DNA of 64,000 nt from the NCBI GenBank assembly GCA_002708765.1, contig PAPD01000012.1, positions 3,483 through 67,482 of the forward strand, given 5' to 3'. This DNA comes from Gammaproteobacteria bacterium (GTDB taxonomy: Bacteria; Pseudomonadota; Gammaproteobacteria; Pseudomonadales; Azotimanducaceae). Both the position numbers and the translations under genes were made by a program. Below, piece after piece: positions 51,724 to 60,685 of the stretch; position 1 is the first letter of the stretch; every line of letters begins with the position of its first letter. A model generated the notes under the pieces. That model was not told where the DNA came from. It searched no databases and saw only the letters and a list, made by a program, of their open reading frames with translations.

Positions 51724-52662
51724 ATGGAATTCAAAAGGTTTGGCAGTACTGATCTTGAGGTGAGCAGGGTTGGGTTGGGTTGCGGAGGACACAGTCGACT
51801 TGGCTTGGTAAATGGAGGAGTAAGTCAAGCCTCCAGTATCGTTTCGCACGCCATGGATTTAGGCATAAATTTTTTCGATACAGCGAGAATATACGGTACC
51901 GAAGAGATAGTAGGTGAGGCTTTAAAAGGAAAGAGATCCGAATGTGTCATTAGTACTAAGACCTTGGTGATGGATCGGCAAGGTTCGTTTTTGAGTCCAG
52001 ATAAGATTGTGGGGTCTCTAGAGAAAAGTTTGTCGAGACTTAGAACAGATTACGTAGATATTTTTAACCTTCACGGGGTTCGCCCAGAGGAATTAGATTT
52101 TTGCCTCGAGAATTATCTTGAACCGCTTCTAAGGGAGGTCGCTAAAGGCAAAATCAGATATCTCGGTATCACGGAACTTTTTGGAGAGGATACGAGACAT
52201 GAGATGCTGGAAAAAGTTCTGGAAAGAGAAATCTTCGATAGTTTGATGGTAGGTTTTAATCTTCTCAATCCGTCGGCTAGAAAGAAAGTTTTTCCTTTAT
52301 GTGTTGAGAAAAATGTGGGTACACAGATTATGTTTTCGGTTAGGAGGGCGCTCTCGAACCCAGAACATCTGAAGAAGACAGTCGGTCAACTGATAGAAAA
52401 TAATGAAGTAGATGAAACTATGTTAGATAAAGACAATCCTCTTCAATTTTTGATGGATGAACCTGGTGTTCGCTCGGTTGTCGATGCCGCTTATCGGTTT
52501 TGTATTCGTGAGCCTGGCGTTGACGTTGTGCTTACAGGAACCGGTTCTAAGGAGCATTTATCGGAAAATGTTCGTGCGCTGACGGGTCCGGTTTTGTCAG
52601 ATGACCTTCTGCAAAGGCTTGAAAAAATATTTGGAGGAGTGACAACGGTTTCTGGCGATTAG
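51724..52662 (+). CDS. Aldo/keto reductase
   Basis: A 312-residue aldo/keto reductase: MEFKRFGSTDLEVSRVGLGCGG, FFDTARIYGTEEIVGEALKG with the catalytic Asp/Tyr pair, ISTKT, FNLHGVRPEE and GVDVVLTGTGSKEHLSENV near the cofactor site. It reduces aldehydes or ketones with NAD(P)H. The start is the ATG at 51724 (AAGGAT site upstream); longer readings run back through the tRNA gene and are artefacts. Its TAG overlaps the convergent stop of the next gene by 3-4 nt. Confidence 0.93.
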   Translation: MEFKRFGSTDLEVSRVGLGCGGHSRLGLVNGGVSQASSIVSHAMDLGINFFDTARIYGTEEIVGEALKGKRSECVISTKTLVMDRQGSFLSPDKIVGSLEKSLSRLRTDYVDIFNLHGVRPEELDFCLENYLEPLLREVAKGKIRYLGITELFGEDTRHEMLEKVLEREIFDSLMVGFNLLNPSARKKVFPLCVEKNVGTQIMFSVRRALSNPEHLKKTVGQLIENNEVDETMLDKDNPLQFLMDEPGVRSVVDAAYRFCIREPGVDVVLTGTGSKEHLSENVRALTGPVLSDDLLQRLEKIFGGVTTVSGD

Positions 52663-53501
52663 TTCGCCTTCTTCAAACGGTTAATCCCCTCATAAAAATC
52701 TAGCGGTTTTCTTCCAATAAGCTTTCTGAAATCATCAGAAACAAAATCTTTGTTCTCGAAGAGTCGCAGGAGTTCGTCAGATTCTATTGTCGGTATTATC
52801 GGAACGTGCTGGGTTAGACTTGCAATAATTTTGACAAGATTCTCAGGAAAAAATACCACCTTGGTCCTTTTGCCGAATTGTGAACTGCAAATTTCGATAA
52901 ATTCCTTGTAATGAATAGGTTTGTTCCCCGGAGCAATTATTGTCTTGCCAACCGTTTGTTCATTTTTCATGCATGCGAGAATTCCGTCTAGTAAGTCGTG
53001 AGCGGAGACAGGTTGTATAAGTGAATTTCCTGCTCTTGGAAAAGGTATAATGGGCGAAAGAGAGCTTAAACGAACAATTCGCTCTATATTATTTGATCCT
53101 GGCGCACCATAAATCATTGTAGGGTGAATAATCGTTGCCTCAACGTCACTGCTCCATACCTGCTTTACCATAGATTTTAGATCGACTGCTTTCTCATTCG
53201 GAAATCTTGTAAAGATTCTTGTCGATCCGATGGCTATTAATCGTTTGAACTGAGAGTTCACTTTTAATACTTCGGTAAGAATTGCTGGCTTTGAACAATG
53301 AATTAGGGTTTTGATTCCCTCCAGTTCTTTAAATAGGAAGGAAGTGTCTTTGGCATCTAATTCAACAAATTTTGCATGCTTCGAGGTAGTAATGTTTTTT
53401 TTATCTCGAGCGAATCCTATTACGTGGACATTTTCTTTTGACAGTTTTTCAAATAACAGCCTTCCTATACCTCGGCTCGCTCCGATAATGGCTACCGTCA
53501 T
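52659..53501 (-). CDS. NAD(P)-dependent epimerase/dehydratase-like protein
   Basis: A 280-residue extended (atypical) SDR with Rossmann motif IIGASRGIGRLLFEKL at residues 5-20, FARDKKNI, IHPTMIYGAPG (catalytic Tyr region) and a C-terminal helical tail. The family includes sugar-nucleotide epimerases, cinnamoyl reductase-like and unknown members. Its function here is not clear. Confidence 0.85.
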   Translation of the reverse strand: MTVAIIGASRGIGRLLFEKLSKENVHVIGFARDKKNITTSKHAKFVELDAKDTSFLFKELEGIKTLIHCSKPAILTEVLKVNSQFKRLIAIGSTRIFTRFPNEKAVDLKSMVKQVWSSDVEATIIHPTMIYGAPGSNNIERIVRLSSLSPIIPFPRAGNSLIQPVSAHDLLDGILACMKNEQTVGKTIIAPGNKPIHYKEFIEICSSQFGKRTKVVFFPENLVKIIASLTQHVPIIPTIESDELLRLFENKDFVSDDFRKLIGRKPLDFYEGINRLKKAN

Positions 53502-53720
53502 TTTGGTCTCGATGGTTTATGAATTGACCTGGAATCGCAATTGTAGCTAGTTTCTTCCTCATTTGTTATTTTTTGAAAGTAATACATGATGCTATGAGAT
53601 TTTGCTTTCAGTAAAAAAGGTAAAGTTTCTTTTTGTTGTCATCGTTTACCCCGGGATAGGGCAAATTTTCCGAATGCTATGATCTTCTTGATCGGCTGAA
53701 AATAGGAGTTAAAGATCGAT

Positions 53721-54473
53721 ATGGATGAACTGAACCTGAAAGACAAAGTTATTTTGATTACTGGTGGTAGCAGGGGGTTAGGCCGAGCCATGGCTTCAGG
53801 CTTTGCAAGAAATGGGGCACATGTGGCAATAGTATCTCGAAAACTTGAGTCTTGTGTTACCGCAGCTACAGAGATCAAAGAATGCTACGGGGTGCGAGCA
53901 TATCCTTTTGCGGCTCATGCTGCGGATTGGAACTCGATGGATTCCATGGTGGAGGCCGTTTATAAAGAGTTCGGAAAAGTCGATGTGCTAATAAATAATG
54001 CAGGCATGTCTCCGCTTTATCCTTCGCTGGATCAAGTGACTGAGGAGTTGTTTGATAAGGTCATCGGGGTCAACCTTAAAGGGCCCTTTCGGCTGAGTGC
54101 AAATGTGGGAGCTCGAATGGCGCAAGCTGATGGGGGTAGTATTATTAATGTTTCCAGCACAGCTTCAGTAACGGCAAGTCCGGGTTCTGAACCATATGGG
54201 GCTGCGAAAGCTGGTCTTAATGCTATAACGAGATCTTTTGCTCACGCCCTAGGGCCTAAAGTCAGGGTAAACTGTATTATGGCCGGACCTTTTTTGACCG
54301 ACATCAGCAAAGCCTGGGATATGGAAGAATTTAAGAAAAGAGCAAAGAAAACCATACCGATGGGTCGAGGTGGAGAGCCGGAAGAAATTGTCGGGGCTGC
54401 ACTCTATCTGGCTAGTAGTATGGCGGCCTATACAACCGGAGCTATTGTCGCTGTTGATGGTGGTGCTCATTAA
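53721..54473 (+). CDS. Short-chain dehydrogenase/reductase
   Basis: A 250-residue classical SDR: ITGGSRGLGRAMASGF at residues 13-28, INNAGMSPL, INVSSTAS with the catalytic Ser, YGAAKAGLNAITRSF with Tyr and Lys, and the C-terminal GAIVAVDGGAH. NAD(P)-dependent oxidation or reduction of an alcohol is the family role. It sits alone, between a 219-nt spacer and the convergent acyltransferase. Confidence 0.94.
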   Translation: MDELNLKDKVILITGGSRGLGRAMASGFARNGAHVAIVSRKLESCVTAATEIKECYGVRAYPFAAHAADWNSMDSMVEAVYKEFGKVDVLINNAGMSPLYPSLDQVTEELFDKVIGVNLKGPFRLSANVGARMAQADGGSIINVSSTASVTASPGSEPYGAAKAGLNAITRSFAHALGPKVRVNCIMAGPFLTDISKAWDMEEFKKRAKKTIPMGRGGEPEEIVGAALYLASSMAAYTTGAIVAVDGGAH

Positions 54474-54550
54474 AACCTTGGGGGGGAATAAAAATACTGG
54501 TTTAGATGTGTTTGTTCCCCACCTTAGGGGTTTTGATCTATTTTTGTTTG

Positions 54551-55222
54551 CTATGCAGAGGCCGGCTTATCTTCGTCCTTCAGTCTGATTCGGCTCTTCT
54601 GTAACGGATATTTTGCGGTTATATCGGAGTAGAAATCTCTTAACCGAGACATGTCCTGGTGCAAGCTTGTCGTAAAGAAAGTGGGTCCAAGCCCAGCTTC
54701 TTTTTTACGGTAGTCCAGGTATCCGCATACGATCGGAATTTTTGCGGATTCCGCAATTCTGTAGAATCCTGATTTCCAATAATCGGTTCTCTCTCTGGTT
54801 CCCGATGGCGGGACAACTATAGCTACACCTTTATCTTCTTTTATTCTCCGAGTAAGGGTTTCTACTAGATTTCCTGCTTTGGATCGATCTACAGGAATCC
54901 CTCCTAGCATTCTGAATAACGGAGCAAGGGGAGTTCTGAATAATGAGTCCTTGCCAAGCCAGTTAATGCTAAAACCAAAAGAAGAAGCGGCAGCGATCAA
55001 GAAAACAAAATCCCAGTTGCTGGTATGAGGTGCAGCAATCACTATTACGTTCCGGTATTTAGGAAGAGACCCTGCTTTTTTCCAGCCGAATAGAAACAGT
55101 ACAACGTTGCCCATTAACGTCGCAAAGCGGCTGCATCTTTTAGGTGAGTTCTCTTCCAGCAATTTCTGGCTAAATACTTTCTTATTTTTTTTAGGTATGC
55201 TCAATTTAGCATTTGTCGTCAA
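54551..55222 (-). CDS. PlsC-like acyltransferase
   Basis: A 223-residue lysophospholipid/phosphate acyltransferase-family protein. The HX4D motif is HTSNWD (about residue 66) and PSGTRERTDYWKSGFYRIA replaces the usual EGTRS motif. It belongs to the short PlsC-like group with WKTGFY-type motifs. One hydrophobic N-terminal segment (TLMGNVVLFLFGW) may attach it to the membrane. It likely transfers an acyl group in phospholipid or lipid A-type synthesis. Confidence 0.88.
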   Translation of the reverse strand: MTTNAKLSIPKKNKKVFSQKLLEENSPKRCSRFATLMGNVVLFLFGWKKAGSLPKYRNVIVIAAPHTSNWDFVFLIAAASSFGFSINWLGKDSLFRTPLAPLFRMLGGIPVDRSKAGNLVETLTRRIKEDKGVAIVVPPSGTRERTDYWKSGFYRIAESAKIPIVCGYLDYRKKEAGLGPTFFTTSLHQDMSRLRDFYSDITAKYPLQKSRIRLKDEDKPASA

Positions 55223-55320
55223 GTCTAACTAGAAAAATTTAGGTGAGAGGCCGTATTATAGTTAAGTGCTAGTTAGAACTTTTTCGAGTTCCATTTTTTG
55301 TAGGATAGAGGAACCAAAAA

Positions 55321-58300
55321 TTGAAAAAGATGGTTAATTTTTTCGGGAAGATTTCATTTCTAATTAGTTGCGTCTATCTTCCTGCTTTTGCCCAGAATCT
55401 GGAAACTGAGAAGCTGATTGAGGTTCGGTTTATTGGTGAATCTTCATCAGACAATTTCGAGCAGTTTGAAAACTCAATTGACGAACAGCTAGTCCGGATT
55501 ACAAGAAAGCTGTTGGCTACGGAAGGGGTCGAAGCAGCTCAAAAATTTCTCAGCGGGAAGATTACCTCTTTGGTTTCAAAAGGCGAATCAGAAATGCTCG
55601 ATTCACTATACGGAGCACTCAGGGCTGCGTCGACATATATCCCTGAAAGCGTTATTGCCGGTGGGCTTCAGGTGCCTGCTTTGGGTGCTGATCATGCACG
55701 GGTTTTTGCGAGTGTAAAAAAAGTAACTGATAAAGCAGAAAAAATGTTGGCTAGAAATAAACCTGAACGTGCAGTTTATTACCTTATAAAAGCTAAAGAA
55801 AAAGCGACGAAAGGGTTAGCAGATCACTGGTTGATGGTGCCGGTGCTGAAAAAAGCTGGAGCTCTCTACTACGAGGCTGGAAATGTTGAAGATGCCGTAA
55901 AGTCTTATGGCGAAGCCTTGAACTATTCTGCGAAAAATCTTGGCTCGGGACACCCGCAGACAATTGCAATAGCTTCTGATCTGGCCGAAATCTATGAAAG
56001 AGTGGGCGAATACCAGAGAGCCATCGATTTAAGGAATGTAATTTCGGAAACGGTTGAAGGGGTTCTTGGTTATTCTCATCATCTGTCGCTGAAAGCCTAT
56101 AATCAGCTAGCTAGTTCGTATCGATATGCTGGAGATCTTAGCTCGGCGTCGGCTATCTTGTCCTATGTCTGTGATACCTATGCAGAGTTTTATACTGATT
56201 TCCATCCGGAAACTTTGGATTGCAGGTCTGCTAGCGCTGATGTTTTTCTTCAGATGGGGGATTTGGCTGCCGCATATGAGATCCGGACAGATATTGGAGA
56301 TCATGTCAAATTTTCGGGTAATGTCCTGACCGAGGTAGGTTACCAAAATCTGATTGATATGGGAGAGATAAATAGACGACAGGGAAAATTTGATGATGCT
56401 GAAAGAATTCTTGCCGAAATGGTCGATAGTTCTGAGCAAGCTGGTCTTAAGGGATTACATAGAAAGGCTATCGGGTATCTGAGCAGAGTTTATTCCGATG
56501 CTGGAAAATCAGAGAAAGCTGCGAGTTTGCTTGAGTTTCTCATCGCCGATTTAGATAAAACAGGAGAGGTTGAATCTCTTTCTTATCTCAATATCTTGCT
56601 GGATCTGGGTGGCACATATCAGAAGCTTAGCAGATTTTCTGAAGCAGAAGAAAAATTCAAGTATATCTCTGATAAGGCCGTTGCTAGATATGGTGATCAA
56701 CATCCAACCTCTATCGTGGCAATGAATAACCTGGGAAATTTGTATGAGCAACTAGGAATTTATGATGATGCCGAACCGTTGCTGAGGCGGGCTTTAGAGT
56801 CTTCCGAAGCCTCTCAGGGGTTAGCTCATCCGCAAAGCTCTCGTATCAGAAACAATCTGGCCTTGTTGTTTGAGAGCCAGGGTAATTTTGAAGAGGCTGA
56901 GCCGCTATATAGAAATAGCTATCGATACATGGCTTCCTCTCTTGGTGAGGATCATCCTGACACTATAGCTGTCCTTAACAACTTAGCTTTTCTTTACATG
57001 TTGATGCAAAAATATGAGGAAGCGGCATCCATTTTTACGGATTTAATAGAGAAGTGGCGCCTTAGCTTAGGTTTCGATCATCAGAACGTGCTAAAAGCCA
57101 CCAACAATCTGGGACGAGTTTATATGCTTCTTGGCAGGCATGATGAAGCTGTCGAACTTATCTATCAAGCGTTGATTCTAAGGCAGCAAAAATTTGGGCA
57201 AATGCATATCGATACTATCCGTTCTCATATTGACTACGGAAAATTACTGATTGATATGGAAAATTTTGTTCCTGCTCTGGAAGAAATTCTTCTTGCTAAA
57301 AAGCTCGCGGAGGAGCTTCTGGGTGAGAAACACCCTTATACCTTTGAAGCCCTAAATGAACTCGCTCGATTTTACGAACTGCGAGGTGATATTGCCAAAG
57401 CTATTTCCTATCGAGAACTCGCAATGAAGAGACGAACAGAATTTTTGGATCAGATGCTTTGGACTGTAGGAGAAAATGCGAGGGAAGGATATATCAGGGT
57501 TCATCGTCCGGAACTATTTAGTTATTTGAGGTTGCTTGCAATTGATGGTGAATCGACCTCAGGAAAAAAAATTATTGAAGCTAGTATCAGTCGTAAGGGG
57601 CTTCTTCTAAGAATTAACTCACAGATCGAGCAAATTTCCAGATTTGCTAGAGATCCGGACCTTTCAGAGTTGGCTGCTCAGCTTGAAAAATCAAGGAAAG
57701 ATCTAGCTGCGTTGACTCTGTCTGGCCCAACATTAGAAACAAGGGATGGTCACCCAGAGGCTCTTTTCGAACTTGAGAGGAAGGTCAATGAACTTGAAGG
57801 AAAGCTGGGAAGGTCTAGTTTGAGGTATCGTTCGTCGACAACAGATTATCGTCTGGGTGATCTTGAACCGGCACTAAGAAATAGTTCCGCCCTGGTTGAT
57901 ATGCTCGTATATGAGTCCGAGGGTGATCGAAGCCTGGTTGCTGGGGTGTTAATCAAGTCGGCTGAGGGAGAGGTCGAATACTCTACTGTTAACTTTGGAT
58001 CATTAAAAAAAATTGAGTCTGTAATAAAGGAATACCGGGAGATTATACAAGATGAGTTTGCGGATGAAGATGAGATATTAGAGGTTGGTCAGTTGGCTTA
58101 TGAAACGCTCTGGGAGCCAGTGGTTAATACAATAGGAGATATCAACTACGTTTATCTTGTTCCCGATGGTTTAACGAATATTTTTCCGTTTAACGCTCTT
58201 ATTGATGATGATGAAGATTATTTGATAGAGAAGGTCCAATTACATTTCCTGACTTCGAGTGCAGATCTTCTGTCGAAGAAGAGTGAAAGAAAAGGTGGAG

Positions 58301-59139
58301 ATTACATTATTTTTGCGGGTCCAGATTATGATTCAGCGAATGTTCTGGATGACCGCGAATTACAGGAAGTGAAGGGTAAAAGAGCTCTGGCAACTAATCT
58401 AGGAATCCGGGCATCGGGTTCTGGTTTGAGAGGACTGAATTTTGCTCCTTTGCCTGGCGCCGAAGAGGAAGGGAAAGTTATTTCAGATAAGGTCCAGTCT
58501 AGAATTGATCCGCCAAGGGTTTATATTGGAGAATCCGCCCAGGAACGTGTTTTGATGGACAGTGTTCTTAAACCCGATGTGTTGCACATAGCCACGCACG
58601 GATTTTTTCTTGAAGCGGACGATTCTTTACGAAAACGCTTGCTAAAAATGCAGCGTTCCCTGGAGGTACAGGTTCCTCCTCCGGGAGATAATCCTTTACT
58701 TCGAGCCGGACTGGCATTTGCTGGAATAAATAAAAACGCGGCTTATCTTGGAGAGGTTGATCCTGCTAATGACGGTGTATTGACAGCGATGGAGGTTCTG
58801 TCTCTTGATCTGTTCGGAACTAAATTAGTCGTTCTCTCGGCGTGTGAGACCGGGTTGGGAGAGATTCATGAAGGTGAGGGCGTCTACGGTTTACGTAGAT
58901 CTTTTCAAGAGGCTGGGGTGGCAGAAATTGTAAGTTCTTTGTGGGAAGTCAGTGATGCAGGAACGCAGGCCTTGATGACTAGTTTTTATGAGCGTCTGGT
59001 CGGCGGTCAGTCTGCTAGAGAGGCTCTGAGAGAAGCCCAGCTAGATCTTATGAAGTCTCCTCAATGGGGCTATCCTTATGTTTGGTCCGCATTTACTATA
59101 TTTGGTAAAGATGCAGGCGAGGAGACTTCGATCAATTAG
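55321..59139 (+). CDS. Secreted TPR-CHAT (caspase-like) protein
   Basis: A 1272-residue protein. The TTG start has AGAGG 9 nt upstream (an ATG 9 nt further in is the alternative). A signal peptide (residues about 1-25, ending FAQ) predicts export. The middle, about residues 170-700, is an array of roughly 42-residue TPR repeats of the kinesin-light-chain type (e.g. HPTSIVAMNNLGNLYEQLG, HPDTIAVLNNLAFLYM). The C-terminal CHAT protease domain (about 960-1265) has the catalytic His1093 (ATHGFF) and Cys1175 (SACETGLGE). CHAT is a caspase-fold cysteine peptidase. TPR-CHAT proteins occur in several regulated protease systems. A TolC-like gene follows 86 nt later. It is large, complete and secreted. 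Its substrate is unknown. Confidence 0.95.
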   Translation: MKKMVNFFGKISFLISCVYLPAFAQNLETEKLIEVRFIGESSSDNFEQFENSIDEQLVRITRKLLATEGVEAAQKFLSGKITSLVSKGESEMLDSLYGALRAASTYIPESVIAGGLQVPALGADHARVFASVKKVTDKAEKMLARNKPERAVYYLIKAKEKATKGLADHWLMVPVLKKAGALYYEAGNVEDAVKSYGEALNYSAKNLGSGHPQTIAIASDLAEIYERVGEYQRAIDLRNVISETVEGVLGYSHHLSLKAYNQLASSYRYAGDLSSASAILSYVCDTYAEFYTDFHPETLDCRSASADVFLQMGDLAAAYEIRTDIGDHVKFSGNVLTEVGYQNLIDMGEINRRQGKFDDAERILAEMVDSSEQAGLKGLHRKAIGYLSRVYSDAGKSEKAASLLEFLIADLDKTGEVESLSYLNILLDLGGTYQKLSRFSEAEEKFKYISDKAVARYGDQHPTSIVAMNNLGNLYEQLGIYDDAEPLLRRALESSEASQGLAHPQSSRIRNNLALLFESQGNFEEAEPLYRNSYRYMASSLGEDHPDTIAVLNNLAFLYMLMQKYEEAASIFTDLIEKWRLSLGFDHQNVLKATNNLGRVYMLLGRHDEAVELIYQALILRQQKFGQMHIDTIRSHIDYGKLLIDMENFVPALEEILLAKKLAEELLGEKHPYTFEALNELARFYELRGDIAKAISYRELAMKRRTEFLDQMLWTVGENAREGYIRVHRPELFSYLRLLAIDGESTSGKKIIEASISRKGLLLRINSQIEQISRFARDPDLSELAAQLEKSRKDLAALTLSGPTLETRDGHPEALFELERKVNELEGKLGRSSLRYRSSTTDYRLGDLEPALRNSSALVDMLVYESEGDRSLVAGVLIKSAEGEVEYSTVNFGSLKKIESVIKEYREIIQDEFADEDEILEVGQLAYETLWEPVVNTIGDINYVYLVPDGLTNIFPFNALIDDDEDYLIEKVQLHFLTSSADLLSKKSERKGGDYIIFAGPDYDSANVLDDRELQEVKGKRALATNLGIRASGSGLRGLNFAPLPGAEEEGKVISDKVQSRIDPPRVYIGESAQERVLMDSVLKPDVLHIATHGFFLEADDSLRKRLLKMQRSLEVQVPPPGDNPLLRAGLAFAGINKNAAYLGEVDPANDGVLTAMEVLSLDLFGTKLVVLSACETGLGEIHEGEGVYGLRRSFQEAGVAEIVSSLWEVSDAGTQALMTSFYERLVGGQSAREALREAQLDLMKSPQWGYPYVWSAFTIFGKDAGEETSIN

Positions 59140-59225
59140 TCCTGGATTATAATCTCAAATTGGAATTAGACTTTAGCTTTGGGTTAGTTGAAAATAAAGG
59201 ACATCGAGATCAGGAAATGGAAGTG

Positions 59226-60536
59226 ATGAGGATAAAAAATCTTTGTTTGAAGTTCTTAGTTGTTCTAGTGGTTTCTAATTCTGCTTCTGTTTGCGGGCAA
59301 TCTCTTGAAGATGCAATAAGGATAACCTTGAAAACGAACCCTGACATCCAGGCAGGTTTCTATGGTGTGGCGGCTGCCGAGGAATTGAAAAACCAGGTTA
59401 GAGGAGGTTTTTTCCCGTCTGTGGACCTGGTTTTTTCTGGTGGTCATGAGGAATCCAACAATACTACAACTCGTGCCTTAGGTGAGGATGGGCTTGATAT
59501 GACTCGGGTCGAGCGCAGCATAAAAGTTACGCAGCTGCTTTTTGATGGGAATGCGACTAGGAATTTGGTACGACAGCAAGGAGCTATGGTTAATGCTGCT
59601 TTGGCAAGGCTCCTAAATGCCCAGGAATCGACTAGTCTTCGAGTAATTCAGGTATATATGGAAGTTCTCCGACGAGGAGAGATCGTTCGTTTGTCTGAAC
59701 AGAACTTGGGTTATCACGATGAGACATTGAAAAAGATTAATGAACGGTATCAGAGCGGGGTAGGGACCAAGGTAGATGTTATTCAAACACGAGGCAGGCA
59801 AGCCCAATCTAAGTCTAATGTGTTGTTGGCGAGGCGGGATAGTAAGAATGGAGATGCTGAGTATTATAGAGTAGTTGGGGAATATCCGAGCGATTTAATT
59901 GTTCCTGAGAACCTGCCTAGCATTCCTAGTACGCTAGAAGCTGCGATTCAGATCGCGTTATCTAATAATCCGAATATCAAGGCAATCGAATCGGAACTAG
60001 AAGCCGCAGTTGCTGCGAGGAAGCAGGCTCGGGCCTCGTTTTATCCTCGTTTCGATCTCGAGGTTGGTGCAACCAGGAACGATGATACCGATGGATCGGT
60101 TGGCCCTAATGATGATGAGACTGCAGTAGTTCGAATGACCTATAATATATATCGAGGAGGGGCGGACAGAGCTAGGCTCAATGAAGCGGAAGCCCAGGAG
60201 TTTGCAGTTCGTGAGAGTTTGCGGAGCGCTCGACGAGCGGTCCAGGAAGATACCACGCTGGTCTGGAACGAGTTACAGGACATTCTCCTGCGTATCGAAT
60301 ATCTAGAGGCCCATGTAAAGTCTACGACGGAAGTTCTTGCTGTTTATCGAGAGCAATTATCTTTGGGTAAAAGGACCTTGCTGGATTTGCTGGATGTCCA
60401 AAACGAATTGCTTAGAGCACAAATTGTGCGTGTTTCAGGTGACTACGCTGCTTTGTTTGCAAGATATAGAGTTCTCGCAAGTATTGGTAACCTGCTTGGC
60501 GGAATGAGTATCGAAGTCGAGCAATCACTGGACTAG
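59226..60536 (+). CDS. TolC-family outer-membrane efflux/secretion protein
   Basis: A 436-residue TolC-type channel protein. The ATG at 59226 gives a signal peptide (MRIKNLCLKFLVVLVVSNSA); upstream in-frame starts exist at 59160 and 59217. The mature part repeats the helical duplication: SLEDAIRITLKTNPDIQAG and LEAAIQIALSNNPNIKAI, each followed by a strand and hairpin-like TQLLFDGN. It is closest in style to LapE/type I secretion outer-membrane proteins. It follows the TPR-CHAT gene on the same strand, suggesting that the pair is transcribed together and that this channel may export CHAT or its substrate. No ABC or membrane-fusion partner is adjacent. Confidence 0.93.
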   Translation: MRIKNLCLKFLVVLVVSNSASVCGQSLEDAIRITLKTNPDIQAGFYGVAAAEELKNQVRGGFFPSVDLVFSGGHEESNNTTTRALGEDGLDMTRVERSIKVTQLLFDGNATRNLVRQQGAMVNAALARLLNAQESTSLRVIQVYMEVLRRGEIVRLSEQNLGYHDETLKKINERYQSGVGTKVDVIQTRGRQAQSKSNVLLARRDSKNGDAEYYRVVGEYPSDLIVPENLPSIPSTLEAAIQIALSNNPNIKAIESELEAAVAARKQARASFYPRFDLEVGATRNDDTDGSVGPNDDETAVVRMTYNIYRGGADRARLNEAEAQEFAVRESLRSARRAVQEDTTLVWNELQDILLRIEYLEAHVKSTTEVLAVYREQLSLGKRTLLDLLDVQNELLRAQIVRVSGDYAALFARYRVLASIGNLLGGMSIEVEQSLD

Positions 60537-60685
60537 AAAAACTGTTTAAAAACTTTGCTAAACTTCATTGTTTAAGTCTTTATTTGAGCGAATGAATTAA
60601 ATCAAGCGCGGATAGTTAGCTTGTACCTCGTTCGGTTCGTGAGTTACTTTAAAAAAATCAATAATCGGGTGTCGGGCATCATCTT

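Noticed and set aside
51529..51849. Minus-strand open frame over the tRNA gene, reading a protein-like AQLGERLTGSQ segment
   Set aside because: That segment is only the translation of the tRNA-Ala gene and its neighbours; the true gene here is the tRNA and, on the plus strand, the aldo/keto reductase from 51724.
60537..60685. Possible heat-shock (sigma-32) promoter before the Hsp70-like gene
   Set aside because: I found no convincing CTTGAAA/CCCAT pair at the right spacing.
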